DNA of 64,000 bases from Larus michahellis (GCF_964199755.1 NC_133898.1:132108553-132172552); one strand, 5' to 3'; shown: positions 26,501 through 63,288, counted from the stretch's first letter. Notes: generated by a model from the sequence alone, not told the origin. Program-made: numbers and translations.

Positions 26501-29500
26501 CCCTAAGTTGTCAGTGCTGCTGGCATCCTGGAAAACGGGACCTTCAGGCTGCTCTTAACAGGCAGGGACCAAGCCTGGTGAAACAGAGCTGCCGTCACTG
26601 CAGGGCCTGGGGGACGGTGGTGCCCTGCCTGCTCCGAGAGGCACAGGGGATTAACAGCCAGGAGCCTCTGGGGGTTTTATTGCTCTTCTTAGGTTGGAAA
26701 GGAATTGCAGTTGTTCGGTTTTGTTTTTTTTTTTTTTTTTTTAAATAGATATGATTCCTGAAAATGCTTTAGAAGAAATGACCAAAAACCTTGACATGAG
26801 TGCAGTGTTGGCAGAGATTAATCATGCGGACAGGGAAGGAGTCAAGATGATGTGAGTACCTGTGTTGTTGCCTGGAGGGGGCTGATGGGGTGCGTGTGGA
26901 ATGGGTGCCAGGGCACCGGGGTGAGCACTGAAGGATCCCTTCAAGTTGGTGTTGGCATTTCACCACCCACTGGGAAACAAAAGGGAGCTGATGGTGCTGC
27001 TGGTGAGGAGCAGTCACGCTCTGGGCACAGAACATATTCTGTGGAGGGAATCTCCTGGGTGGAAGACGACTTTGCAGCCATGTTCTGTGAACAGATTCCG
27101 TGCAGCAGAGATGTGAATTGTTACCCAGATGGAGAGGTGGGAAGTTAACTTACTGTATTGGAACAGCCCTTAGCAAAGCCTGGCTGAACAGTCAGGGGAG
27201 GTGACTCGGACCAGCCACAGGCTTGTCAAATGGAATCCAATACGCTGGAGAAACGGTTCCTCAGCGTCTTCTTAACGGAGCAGCTTACTCTGCGATATGC
27301 AAAGGGAAAGGCTGTTTTGGGCAGCTGTCAGTAACACGCTGCAGCTGCCTAAACTATGGAGGTGGCTTCCTAAGTGAGGGAGCATAGTATGTATGGGGCA
27401 AGTAGGGTGCTGAGAATTGATGGTAGATTCTGGATAATGAAACCTCAGCTGGTTGAGGGTTTAGCTGAAAAGACTAAGATGTGGATACTGTATTTCCAGA
27501 GAAGACCAGGGTGTTTCCAGGGTAGCCCAGCACTCTGGGATGCTCAGGCTACTGAACAAAAGTGATCAAGACAACAAGGAAAATAAAAAAAGCTCTTTGG
27601 CCCATATAGACCTTTCTAAGGACTGACATTCCGGTCTTCACAGCGCTAGTAAATAATAGCATTGAATTCCCTTTGGAATGTTTTTTGTTAATTAAAGGTT
27701 GAAAATGGAGGATAAAGAGTGAATAGCCAAAGCTGTGCAAGAGAAATTCTTTGCATATATTGGGCGTCAGTCTGCAGAGCATTGGCTAGCTGGCACACAC
27801 CAGGCTGGCGTGCTGGAAAAAGAAAAAGAAAGTGCAGGAATGACTTGAAATGTCAGAGAGCGTCCTTTCCAGATGGCTATTGGAGTGCCATGCAAACTGA
27901 GCTGCTAGAAAAAATTGTAAATTTTTGCTGAAAACTCCTGATATAGTAGAGGATGGGAAAGTGACAGTTGTGTGTGTTGAAGAGGGCTGTGGAGCTGTCT
28001 GGGGAACCGAGGCAGACGTGCAGCCCCTGCCAGATCTGATGGAACCGCAAAGCCCCTGGAGGGCACCGTGACAGCATTCGACCCATTTGCAGCCTCTGGC
28101 TAATCTCTGAAATTCTTAAAACAAGCGGTACGGGGAATGCTGGCTGTTCAGAAGTTTTGTTTAACGAGTCTAAAAGAAGCTGTGGGCAAGTGGGCACTGA
28201 AAAGCTGAATTGACTAAGGTGATGAGGAAAGTGATTTACTGGGGAATTAGTAAAGTAGGAGAACCTGTGTCTCCTTGTTAGTCAAAACCAGAAAGAAGTG
28301 AGGTACTCGCTGTGGACAGTGCTGGTGTTGCTAACTCCCTGTGCCGCGCAAGGGACAATAATAGCTGCTTTTCTGTCTGAGAAGGCTTTGAAGTAACAGC
28401 ACAGGAAAACGCCATTTCCAGCTTGTTGGAAATGCTCTTCTGTGCAGCCGCAAACGAGAGCAAATGTGGTCTCAGGGTGCCCGATCGTGGGAGAGAAGGT
28501 TACGGTGGTTGGGTGAAGTGTCTGAAGACGTTATCAGTGCGATGTGCGGGTACAAAATGGCAACCTTTGTGAGCAGTCCTGGAGCAGATCAGAGGCTGGG
28601 GAATTAAAAAAGAACTGGTGGGAAGACTTTCCTCCAAGGCACTTCATTAAGCAGCCACCAAGATGAATGAGCAATCTAGGAAAGAAACTGCAGAGGGAAC
28701 AAAAGTATCCTGGACTCCAGTGAGAAGTATTTGGGCAGGACGTTAAATCCTGAGGTGTAGTTTCTGGTCTGGAGTGATACGGCCAGTCATGCTGTGCCAC
28801 CAGCTGCTGAGGGGCTCTTGCCTTTACAGTGCCGAGTGTCCTCGCTCTGCTGGAGATGGGATGCCGGCTTTGTGGGTCTGTTGTGACGGATGTCTTTGAA
28901 AAACCTCGCTAGAACGTGGTGTTATTGGGCCAGATTCCACGTAATCGTTCACATCAGACAGCTCTCTACAGGGAGGCGGTACCTGTTCTGCCATAATTAA
29001 AATGTTGCCTCATCCTTAGCTCCTGTGAATGGTTCCTTCCTGTGCAGGAAGACTGGAGTCCGTCTCACCTTTGGCTGGCTGTACCCATCCTGCCCAGTGA
29101 CACGGCTGCAGGCTAGGACATGGGGATTTGAAACTGCATCTGAAGAGGCTTGAGTGATGGTTCTGTTAAATGACTTCTCATCTCAGTACACTTTTTTTTT
29201 TTCCCACCCCAGCTTCTCACAGTCTCCAGCACTGGAGCTGGACAAGTTCCTGGAGGATGTAAGGTAAGAGGGTTTGTTTGTGTTTTGTTTTTTTTTTTCT
29301 TTTTTATAAAGGGTGATTTTAACTGTGTGTGAGACTGGAAAAATTTTGGAGAGGCATAACCTTGGACACGGCTCCTTTCTTGTAGGAATGGGATCTACCC
29401 ACTCACAGCCTTTGGGATGCCACGACCCCAGCAGCCCCAGCAGGTAGTGGTGAAATCTCCCATTGCTCCTCCATCAGTGAAGACACCAACTCCGGAGCCT

Positions 29501-30382
29501 GCTGAGGTGGAGACCCGCAAGGTGAGCAATGGGAGCTCCATTCCCCCTCCCCGGCCAAGCTCCGCAGCTGCAGCCGGTCACGGGGCATCTCTGCTTCTGT
29601 TTCAGGTGGTGCTGATGCAGTGCAACATCGAGTCCGTGGAGGAGGGAGTGAAGCATCACGTACGTTCCCAGCTCCTGGTTGAGCATGTGTCGGGGTGTAC
29701 CAGGGCAGCTGAGAGAAATGGCTCCAGCGCACTGCTGGCTGGGTTTGGAGCGGAACTGGCTGTGGTGGTTCTGTTAGACCCCTGTGGGACTCTGGAGGGG
29801 AGTGGTTCATACCCCAGTGGGGAGTTCTGGGGATGCTCCTGGCTGTCTGTGGCCACGGTGTCGTCCCTCATGAGAACTTCTCTACCCTGCAGTTAACGCT
29901 GCTGCTGAAACTGGAAGACAAGTTGAATCGACACTTGAGCTGTGACCTGCAGCCCAGTAAGTACCTTTCCTCCTGTGCTCTGGGGCCAGCAGCACGCTCA
30001 GAGCCAGGACTTACAGCCGTCCCTGTGTTGCAGATGACAACATCCAGGAGCTGGCAGCTGAACTGGTCCAGCTTGGATTCATTAGCGAGGTAAGCAGTCC
30101 TGGGGTTCAGGTAGGGATAACAGGTCTGCGTTCCCTTCTCAAATGGTTTATGCCAGATCACTCCTTTTCTAGCTGGGAAGGTGGGAGAAATGAGACGTGT
30201 CCCTGCACTGGTGCCCTGCCAGGCTTCGGCCAAGCTCTCTGCTTTGCACGGGCCTGCCCCTCACTGCAGCTTGTTCTTCCCAGGCTGACCAGAGCAGACT
30301 TACCTGTTTACTTGAAGAGGCGTTCAGCAAGTTCTACTACACCCGGAACGGAGCCCTGACGGCAGTGACTGTGTCATCTTAG
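5448..30382 (+). CDS. NRBP1: NRBP1, nuclear receptor-binding protein 1 (pseudokinase adaptor), 5'-truncated by the window
   Basis: Sixteen coding exons join in phase to 462 codons plus stop: 5448-5570, 5961-6062, 6159-6248, 6760-6800, 8111-8205, 24592-24675, 24931-24989, 26147-26245, 26321-26453, 26749-26851, 29213-29263, 29386-29521, 29606-29659, 29893-29956, 30034-30089, 30284-30382. The order and sequence follow mammalian NRBP1 (535 aa as I recall it) from about residue 71 to the C-terminus, so only the acidic N-terminal exon(s) are missing, before the window. Residues 1-260 of the fragment form a protein-kinase fold lacking catalytic motifs: VVWNEV where VAIK is expected, [10 protein letters not shown] for HRDLKPEN, and IKIGS for DFG; FFAPEYG keeps the APE motif. 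The C-terminal part (about 310-462) is the NRBP-specific region. The family is cytoplasmic/nuclear, is reported to bind TSC22D proteins and to act as a substrate receptor for Elongin BC-type ubiquitin ligases. One intron is 16.4 kb. Identity is very secure. Confidence 0.97.
5961..6062 (+). CDS. NRBP1: NRBP1 exon, N-lobe alpha-C region
   Basis: 34 codons, [10 protein letters not shown]...ENKAR, residues 42-75, phase 0. The donor is agg|gtaagt. It covers the alpha-C helix and beta-4 region ([14 protein letters not shown]). Confidence 0.97.
6159..6248 (+). CDS. NRBP1: NRBP1 exon, hinge region
   Basis: 30 codons, [10 protein letters not shown]...TMNEK, residues 76-105. [10 protein letters not shown] is the hinge of the kinase fold and is followed by a basic stretch (KKTKKNHK). 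The acceptor is cctacag and the donor gtaact. Confidence 0.97.
6760..6800 (+). CDS. NRBP1: NRBP1 short exon, alpha-E helix
   Basis: 41 nt encoding [13 protein letters not shown] plus two bases of a split Ser (AG|C), residues 106-119. The donor is ctcag|gtatgt. The short length fits the NRBP1 sequence exactly. Confidence 0.95.
8111..8205 (+). CDS. NRBP1: NRBP1 exon, degenerate catalytic loop and DFG position
   Basis: 95 nt completing [15 protein letters not shown]...IKIGS, residues 119-151. HGNLTCDT replaces HRDLKPEN, and IKIGS lacks the DFG aspartate, as expected for this pseudokinase. It is followed by the 16.4 kb intron. Confidence 0.97.
12264..12341. repeat. TA/TG/CA microsatellite
   Basis: tgtgtgtgtatatatatatatttatatatatatgtgtgtgtatat...cacacacaaacatacacac. 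Compound dinucleotide repeat, partly self-complementary, in the long NRBP1 intron. Confidence 0.92.
13002..13023. repeat. Poly(T) run
   Basis: About 22 T in the long NRBP1 intron. Further T runs lie at about 14033-14048 and 14410-14423. Confidence 0.9.
13615..13697 (-). mobile_element. Short CR1 3' terminus, antisense
   Basis: About 80 bases: tcacagaatcacagactgg...ggagatcatctagtccaacccctgcc. This is a typical 5'-truncated CR1 tip, in the long NRBP1 intron. Confidence 0.9.
15537..17309 (+). mobile_element. CR1 LINE fragment, about 1.8 kb, sense
   Basis: It contains decayed ORF2 (reverse transcriptase) sequence, for example tgtcattcctatcttcaagaagggcaa and acaaatacaagacagacaaaactg. It ends with a degenerate 3' tail, aggtcccttccaacctagacaatttcatgattt. 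Reading frames are broken repeatedly. It is the longest repeat in the 16.4 kb NRBP1 intron. Confidence 0.9.
18244..18882 (+). mobile_element. CR1 LINE 3' fragment, sense
   Basis: It runs from acatgagccagcaatgtgccc to gaggtcccttccaacctgaacc...gattttatgattcta, a typical 0.6 kb CR1 3' end. It lies in the long NRBP1 intron. Confidence 0.93.
24592..24675 (+). CDS. NRBP1: NRBP1 exon, activation-segment equivalent with APE motif
   Basis: 84 nt, (V)[10 protein letters not shown]...FFAPEYG, residues 151-179. It resumes in phase after the long intron. The acceptor is ctttcttctag and the donor ggag|gtacgg. The APE motif is intact. Confidence 0.97.
24931..24989 (+). CDS. NRBP1: NRBP1 exon, alpha-F helix
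   Basis: 59 nt, (E)[19 protein letters not shown], residues 179-198. DIYSFGM is the conserved alpha-F motif. The donor is gag|gtgagt. Confidence 0.96.
26147..26245 (+). CDS. NRBP1: NRBP1 exon, C-lobe
   Basis: 33 codons, [10 protein letters not shown]...DPLQR, residues 199-231, phase 0. The acceptor is tttgcag and the donor agg|gtgagc. Confidence 0.97.
26321..26453 (+). CDS. NRBP1: NRBP1 exon, end of the kinase-like fold
   Basis: 133 nt, [10 protein letters not shown]...HCIVGHQ plus one base, residues 232-276. [13 protein letters not shown] is the alpha-H/alpha-I signature that closes the kinase C-lobe. Confidence 0.97.
26724..26742 (+). repeat. T19 polypyrimidine tract of an NRBP1 splice acceptor
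   Basis: Nineteen T followed by aaatag and the exon at 26749. The homopolymer serves as the whole polypyrimidine tract and is likely length-variable. Confidence 0.85.
26749..26851 (+). CDS. NRBP1: NRBP1 exon after the pseudokinase domain
   Basis: 103 nt, (H)[10 protein letters not shown]...[10 protein letters not shown] plus two bases, residues 276-310. The acceptor tract is a run of 19 T followed by aaatag. The [11 protein letters not shown] linker differs from the mammalian isoform I remember. Confidence 0.93.
29213..29263 (+). CDS. NRBP1: NRBP1 exon, [15 protein letters not shown]
   Basis: 51 nt, residues 310-327. The acceptor is cttttttttttttcccaccccag and the donor aag|gtaaga. Phase joins both neighbours (AT|C and AG|G). 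Confidence 0.96.
29386..29521 (+). CDS. NRBP1: NRBP1 exon, proline-rich linker
   Basis: 136 nt, (R)[10 protein letters not shown]...PAEVETRK, residues 327-372. It contains PRPQQPQQ and [11 protein letters not shown], a likely disordered, phosphorylatable linker. Confidence 0.97.
29606..29659 (+). CDS. NRBP1: NRBP1 exon, [18 protein letters not shown]
   Basis: 18 codons, residues 373-390, phase 0. The acceptor is ctgtttcag and the donor cac|gtacgt. Confidence 0.96.
29893..29956 (+). CDS. NRBP1: NRBP1 exon, C-terminal helical region
   Basis: 64 nt, [21 protein letters not shown] plus one base, residues 391-412. This is an amphipathic helix. The acceptor is ctaccctgcag and the donor a|gtaagt. 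Confidence 0.96.
30034..30089 (+). CDS. NRBP1: NRBP1 exon, C-terminal helical region 2
   Basis: 56 nt, (N)[18 protein letters not shown], residues 412-430. The donor is gag|gtaagc. Confidence 0.96.
30284..30382 (+). CDS. NRBP1: NRBP1 terminal coding exon
   Basis: [10 protein letters not shown]...AVTVSS then TAG at 30380-30382, residues 431-462. The acceptor is cttcccag. The terminal AVTVSS matches mammalian NRBP1, so the stop is authentic. Confidence 0.97.
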   Translation, partial: ADQSRLTCLLEEAFSKFYYTRNGALTAVTVSS

Positions 30383-30543
30383 CAGCCCTGGCTCACGGGC
30401 GGCCAGTGCGGCTTTGTTGCCTGTGACCCCTTCTGTGTCTGTCCATCACTGTAGGGCATCAGCGAGACCCCAGCTGCAGCGCTTGGAAGCTCATCCTGCA
30501 TGTGCCGTGGCTGGGCTGCGACAATCCTCCCTCCTGCCCGCCT

Positions 30544-30549
30544 ATTAAA
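30544..30549 (+). terminator. Candidate proximal NRBP1 poly(A) signal (ATTAAA)
   Basis: ATTAAA lies 162 bases after the stop and is followed within 30-50 bases by TGTTTTTGTTGG, a plausible GU-rich downstream element. It is an alternative to the distal AATAAA. Confidence 0.4.
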
Positions 30550-30715
30550 GGGGACTTTGAGCATCAGTATTATTTCCAGCCCTGTTTTTGTTGGGATTTT
30601 GCCAGGTGGTGCCGGGGAGCCGGGTCCTGGCTTGGGGTGTTCTGTAGCCCCATTCATGTGCATGGAGTTTGTTCTGTTTGAATTGTACAAAGTGTCTTTT
30701 GCACAGCACAGAAAT

Positions 30716-30748
30716 TTTTTTTTCTCTCTTTTTTTTTTTTTTTTTTTT
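30716..30748 (+). repeat. T-rich block in the NRBP1 3' UTR
   Basis: A T run, a short tctctc interruption, then a pure run of about 19 T, abutting the GC-rich island. Confidence 0.9.
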
Positions 30749-31119
30749 AATTTAAAGGTAAGCGGGGGGGGGGAGCCCCCCAGCCCCGCCCCCTCTCTGC
30801 ACCCCCCTCTGCCGCTGCCTCTGGCACCGCCCACCCCCTCCCCTTCCCCCCGCTCCGGACGGGGGGTGCCTGGGCGCCCCTTGTTCCCCGCCGACCCCCC
30901 GCCCCGGGCCGCACTTTGTTTACTGGTTTTGCACGGCCGCCCGCCCGCCCTGCGGCTGCGGCGGGTGCGGACACGGGGCTGCCCCCTGGGGCCCCCCCCG
31001 CCGCCTCCGCCCCGCTCCCGGCGGAGCGCTGGGACACCCCCCCCGTCCCGTCCCGTCCCGGGGTGCGGGGCTGGGCCCAGTGCTGCTCCTGCATCTCATT
31101 TCTATCATTTCCTATTTTT

Positions 31120-31125
31120 AATAAA
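31120..31125 (+). terminator. Likely distal NRBP1 poly(A) signal (AATAAA)
   Basis: A canonical AATAAA sits in an AT-rich pocket (cctatttttaataaactgttttgtaa) inside otherwise GC-rich DNA, with TTTTGT just downstream. It is 107 bases before the KRTCAP3 start codon. Confidence 0.75.
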
Positions 31126-31232
31126 CTGTTTTGTAAATATGCGAGTGCTGCCTCTTTCCGGGGCGGGCGGGGGCGGGACGGGGCTGCCCGGCCCCGGGGC
31201 GGTGCCGTGGGGCGGCGGCGGCGGCGGCAGCC

Positions 31233-31451
31233 ATGGCGGGCGGGCGCGGGGGGCGGTGGGCGCCGGGGGCGCTGGCGGAGCCGCGGCGGCTGATGCGGGG
31301 CGGGCTGGGGCTGATCGTGCTGGGCCACGGCAGCCTGGTGCTGGGCGCCATCGTCCATGGCTCGGTCCTGCGGCACGTGGCCGGCGCCAGCCGCGCCGTC
31401 ACCCCCGAGTACGCGGCGGCCAACGTGGTGTCGGTGGGCTCCGGGCTGCTG
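31233..31451 (+). CDS. KRTCAP3: KRTCAP3 exon 1
   Basis: 73 codons from [10 protein letters not shown] to SVGSGLL. It has a Gly/Arg-rich cytoplasmic-type N-terminus, TM1 ([20 protein letters not shown]) and the beginning of TM2. The donor is ctg|gtgaga. Confidence 0.93.
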
Positions 31452-33227
31452 GTGAGAGCTGGGCCGCGCCGGGGGCCGGGCAGCGGGAGGGGGGCGCCGG
31501 CCCGGCCCCGGGCGCGGGCTGAGCGCGGGTCTCTCCCCGCAGAGCATCGCCGCGGGCATCGTGGCCATCCTGGTGTCGCACAACCTGTCCCGGGCAGCGC
31601 TGGTGAGTGCGGGGCCGGGGGGACAGCAGCGGAGCGGGACGGGGGCCTCGCCGCTGCCCAGCCCCCGCCCGCCGCCGCTCCCCTGGACCTTGTCCCCGGA
31701 GGCTCCTTCCGCCTGGGCCTCGCGCGGGCTGCGGGTGTCGCCTCTCGCCCCGGATAAGCCCCGCTGGGAAGGAGGGAGGGCGGGTGGGCAGCAGCCTGGG
31801 CACCGGGCACCGTGCCCGTGGGTGAAGCTGCGTCCGGGGTCAGGCATCTCCCTGTGGTCGCACAGGGTGGGCCTGCTTCAGGCAGAGCTGCTGGTGGGGC
31901 CTCGGCTCTCGGCAGAGCTGGGCCCGGGCTGGGGCTTCCCGGGTGCAGGAGCCGGTGGGATGGCGGTCTCCGGTGGCTCTGGGCTCATGGGGGGGGCAAG
32001 GGATGCGAAGGGTGCAAAAGCCCCATCCAAGTGCGGGGCTGAGCCGTGCTGGAAGGGGCAGGAGACCGCATGTGCTCACTTGGTGCCAGTGTCTGCGGGG
32101 TTACCCTGCGGAGCTGGCGTGCGGCAGTGCGGTGTGCCTGGCCCCCTGCAGTGCCAGCCCCTGGTGTTTCCCCCAGCTCTCACGCGTTCTTGCTGCCCGC
32201 AGCATTGGACCCTGCTGAGCATGTCCCTGTTGAACTGCCTCCTGTCCACAGCGTGCACTGTGGGCCTGGCGCTGGCCATCGCCCTCACCGTTCACAGCCG
32301 GGGCATGCACCTTGTCAGGGGCTGTGACAGCCCCGCGCTGCCTGATGATGCCCGTGCAGCCATAGCGACGAACGACTGTCCTTTCAACACCACACGCATC
32401 TATGTGAGTCTGCAGGGCCCCTCCCGCTCTTCCTCTTTTTGTCTCTGCTTCCTCTCTTTTTCCTTTTTCTCACTCTCTCTCGCCCACCCTCTCTCTGCCC
32501 CTCTCCCTCTCCCCCTGTTCCCTTCGTTCTCTCCTTCCCCTGCTGCTTGCGCAGCCCCTGCTCAGCCGCCTGCAGGCAGGCTGGGTGCCATGGACCAGGC
32601 TCCCTGAGGGACCTGCAACCCTCTGCCCTGCAGGACACGGCCCTGGCGCTCTGGTTCCCTGCCATGCTGCTGGCAGCCGCAGAAGCTGTGCTGTCTGGCA
32701 GGTGCTGTTTGGTGGCCCTGATATTCCGGGGCATTGGGCCCTGCGCACGCGGCTACAGCAAAGAGCAGGTATGTCCCATTGGCCCGGACTGGGCTCCCTG
32801 CCTCTGCCCCACCATTGCTGCCTTTTTGCTGCCTTTTGAAGGTGCTGGGTGCTGCAGGGTCCTCCTTCCCGTACAAGCAGGCTGTGCAGCAAGGGGAGGG
32901 GGGGAATGTGTGCAAGGGGAAGGTGATGGCGGGGGGGGGGAATGACAAGTTTGAACATCTTCTGTCTAGCCTTGGTGACAGACTGGCACCCCTTCACCTT
33001 GGGGAGTTGCAGAGGGATCCTCCTCTTCATCCCACTGATAGCCAAGCTGGTCTGTCCTGGCTGTCCTGAGCGAGTGCCACCCCCACCCCCCCCACCTGGC
33101 CCAGCCCTTCATACATCACTGGGACCCTCCACCTCCATTTTTCTCTCTGTAGCTGGCCGGGCCGAGTACAGTGAAGGAGGGTCCACCGCGTGAGATGCAG
33201 CAACTCCTGGCTGAGACTCGTGCCTAG
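31233..33227 (+). CDS. KRTCAP3: KRTCAP3, keratinocyte-associated protein 3 (four-pass membrane protein)
   Basis: Five exons (31233-31451, 31543-31602, 32203-32403, 32634-32768, 33153-33227) join in phase 0 at every boundary to 229 codons plus TAG. The start ATG lies in gcagccATGg, a good Kozak context. Four hydrophobic segments are visible at about residues 24-46, 66-85, 97-121 and 164-190, as in the KRTCAP3/TMEM54 family. The [20 protein letters not shown] region joining exons 3 and 4 is a strong match to mammalian KRTCAP3, and the length (human about 240) fits. The gene lies between NRBP1 and IFT172, as in human. It is an integral membrane protein of poorly known function. The C-terminal tail is shorter than the mammalian one. 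No signal peptide separate from TM1 is seen. Confidence 0.93.
31543..31602 (+). CDS. KRTCAP3: KRTCAP3 exon 2
   Basis: 20 codons, [20 protein letters not shown], residues 74-93, finishing TM2. The acceptor is ctctccccgcag and the donor gtgagt. Confidence 0.93.
32203..32403 (+). CDS. KRTCAP3: KRTCAP3 exon 3
   Basis: 67 codons, [10 protein letters not shown]...NTTRIY, residues 94-160. It holds TM3 and a loop with two Cys (RGCDS, NDCPF) and an N-glycosylation-type NTT. Confidence 0.93.
32634..32768 (+). CDS. KRTCAP3: KRTCAP3 exon 4
   Basis: 45 codons, [10 protein letters not shown]...GYSKEQ, residues 161-205, with TM4 and a CC pair. The acceptor is ctctgccctgcag and the donor cag|gtatgt. Confidence 0.93.
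33153..33227 (+). CDS. KRTCAP3: KRTCAP3 exon 5 (C-terminal tail)
   Basis: 24 codons, [10 protein letters not shown]...LLAETRA, then TAG. The acceptor is tttttctctctgtag. The polar tail is only weakly similar to the mammalian one, so this exon rests mainly on splice site, phase and position. Confidence 0.75.
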   Translation: MAGPSTVKEGPPREMQQLLAETRA

Positions 33228-33852
33228 AGCTGGAGAGGTGAGTGCTGTGCGTGGGCTGTGCCTGGCGGTGGGCGAGCGGGGGCAGGCTCTGCTGGCAAGA
33301 GCGCCCCTGCCCACACCAGCTCCCTGAAACGCCTCTTTCCAAACGCAAGTACTGGACATGGGTGTTGGCGTGTGCCTGGCCCTGCAGCGCGGTCCTGCTC
33401 TCACGAGTCCTCTTTCACTCCAGGTGGTGCTGCAGGAGGGCTGCCATCAGCCAGGTGACGTTTCAGCTGCACTGTGCTCCTGCCCCAGAGGCAGGCGTGG
33501 GGAGGGTGGGCTGCAGGGGGAAGGGGTGCATCTTCCTCCCCCCCAGACCCACCACCCCTCCTGGGACAAACCCCGCAGATTCCAGACACGAGCTGCCAGG
33601 GGTCACCAGGCAGCCTTAGCCCAGCAGGCGCCATGGGCCCCAGACACCCTCCCGTCCTCCCCCAAGGCCCTTGCTGGGACACCGAAGGCTCCATTGGTGT
33701 TTTACATGTGGTGATGGGAGCAGGCGGAGGTGCTGGGGCCTGGCAACAGCCAGGGCTGTCCTGGTGCTGGTGGGCCTGCTGCAGGGCCAGCTGGCCAAAG
33801 AGGGGAAGGCAAACGACCCCTTTGTTGGGAGCCTGTGTTGTTTCTCTGGGTA

Positions 33853-33858
33853 AATAAA
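33853..33858 (+). terminator. KRTCAP3 poly(A) signal (AATAAA)
   Basis: Canonical AATAAA in gggtaaataaacttttaattttc, 626 bases after the KRTCAP3 stop. It is the first good signal downstream. Confidence 0.75.
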
Positions 33859-33860
33859 CT

Positions 33861-33866
33861 TTTAAT
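33861..33866 (-). terminator. Possible distal IFT172 poly(A) signal (ATTAAA on the minus strand)
   Basis: tttaat on the plus strand reads ATTAAA on the minus strand, three bases from the KRTCAP3 AATAAA. If used, the two transcripts' 3' ends would overlap. It is a weaker candidate than the site at 34143. Confidence 0.3.
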
Positions 33867-34142
33867 TTTCACACTGGCTGCTGTAAGTGGCTCCCCCGGG
33901 TGGATGCCAGCTGGGAGATGGGCCCAGTGATGGAACGATGGCGCAGCTGGTGTGTAAGCCCATCTCCATGCTCGCCCCACCAGGAACAGGGATGTAGACA
34001 AACGCATGGTTGCAGTGTGACAGTCACCCAGCAGGGCCAGCAGACACGTGTGCAGGGTTATCACCCTGTGCACTGGGAGCTACACGTGTTCCTGGACTCG
34101 CATCCCTTGACAAAGAGGAGCACAGCAGGGTTGAGAAACATG

Positions 34143-34148
34143 TTTACT
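34143..34148 (-). terminator. Candidate IFT172 poly(A) signal (AGTAAA)
   Basis: The minus strand reads ccAGTAAAcatg, a known single-base variant signal, 56 bases after the IFT172 stop codon and followed by tgctgtgctcctctttgtc. The short 3' UTR is plausible. Confidence 0.45.
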
Positions 34149-34203
34149 GGGGGTGAAAGTGGAGGGTGTTGCAGGACAGGCCCGAGAGCTGCCATGGTCC
34201 AGC

Positions 34204-63288
<29,085 letters not shown>

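Larger units (their letters stand above)
24990..29212 (+). other. NRBP1 intronic sequence between C-lobe and C-terminal exons
   Basis: Apart from the exons at 26147, 26321 and 26749, the introns 24990-26146 and 26852-29212 hold no recognisable repeat or gene. Confidence 0.6.
30383..31140 (+). other. NRBP1: NRBP1 3' untranslated region
   Basis: No coding signal is seen. The region contains a possible early signal ATTAAA at 30544-30549 followed by GT-rich sequence, a T-rich block (30716-30748), a G run, and then several hundred bases of very GC-rich sequence ending at AATAAA 31120-31125. The GC-rich half already belongs to the KRTCAP3 CpG island. Which poly(A) site is used cannot be told from sequence. 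Confidence 0.7.
30760..31760. promoter_or_regulatory. CpG island with the KRTCAP3 promoter
   Basis: About 1 kb of dense G+C with very many CpGs (for example the ggcggcggcggcggcggc tract before the start codon). No TATA box is seen near the start codon. It covers the end of the NRBP1 3' UTR, the short spacer, and KRTCAP3 exons 1 and 2. In vertebrates such islands are usually promoters, so this is the likely KRTCAP3 promoter, overlapping the NRBP1 transcript end. Confidence 0.8.
33228..34203. other. KRTCAP3 3' UTR and convergent intergenic spacer
   Basis: This holds the KRTCAP3 3' UTR to about 33880 and then about 260 bases of spacer before the IFT172 3' end. The open frames seen here are unsupported. 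A non-coding intron inside the 3' UTR cannot be excluded. Confidence 0.6.

Noticed and set aside
30747-31847. 366-codon open frame on the minus strand, and overlapping frames on the plus strand at 30500-31522
   Set aside because: They fall in the CpG island and are Pro/Arg/Ala-rich products of GC composition, opposite or out of frame with KRTCAP3 exon 1.
31561-32607. 348-codon open frame on the plus strand
   Set aside because: It reads through two KRTCAP3 introns. Only the two internal parts that match exons are real, and splice sites define them better.
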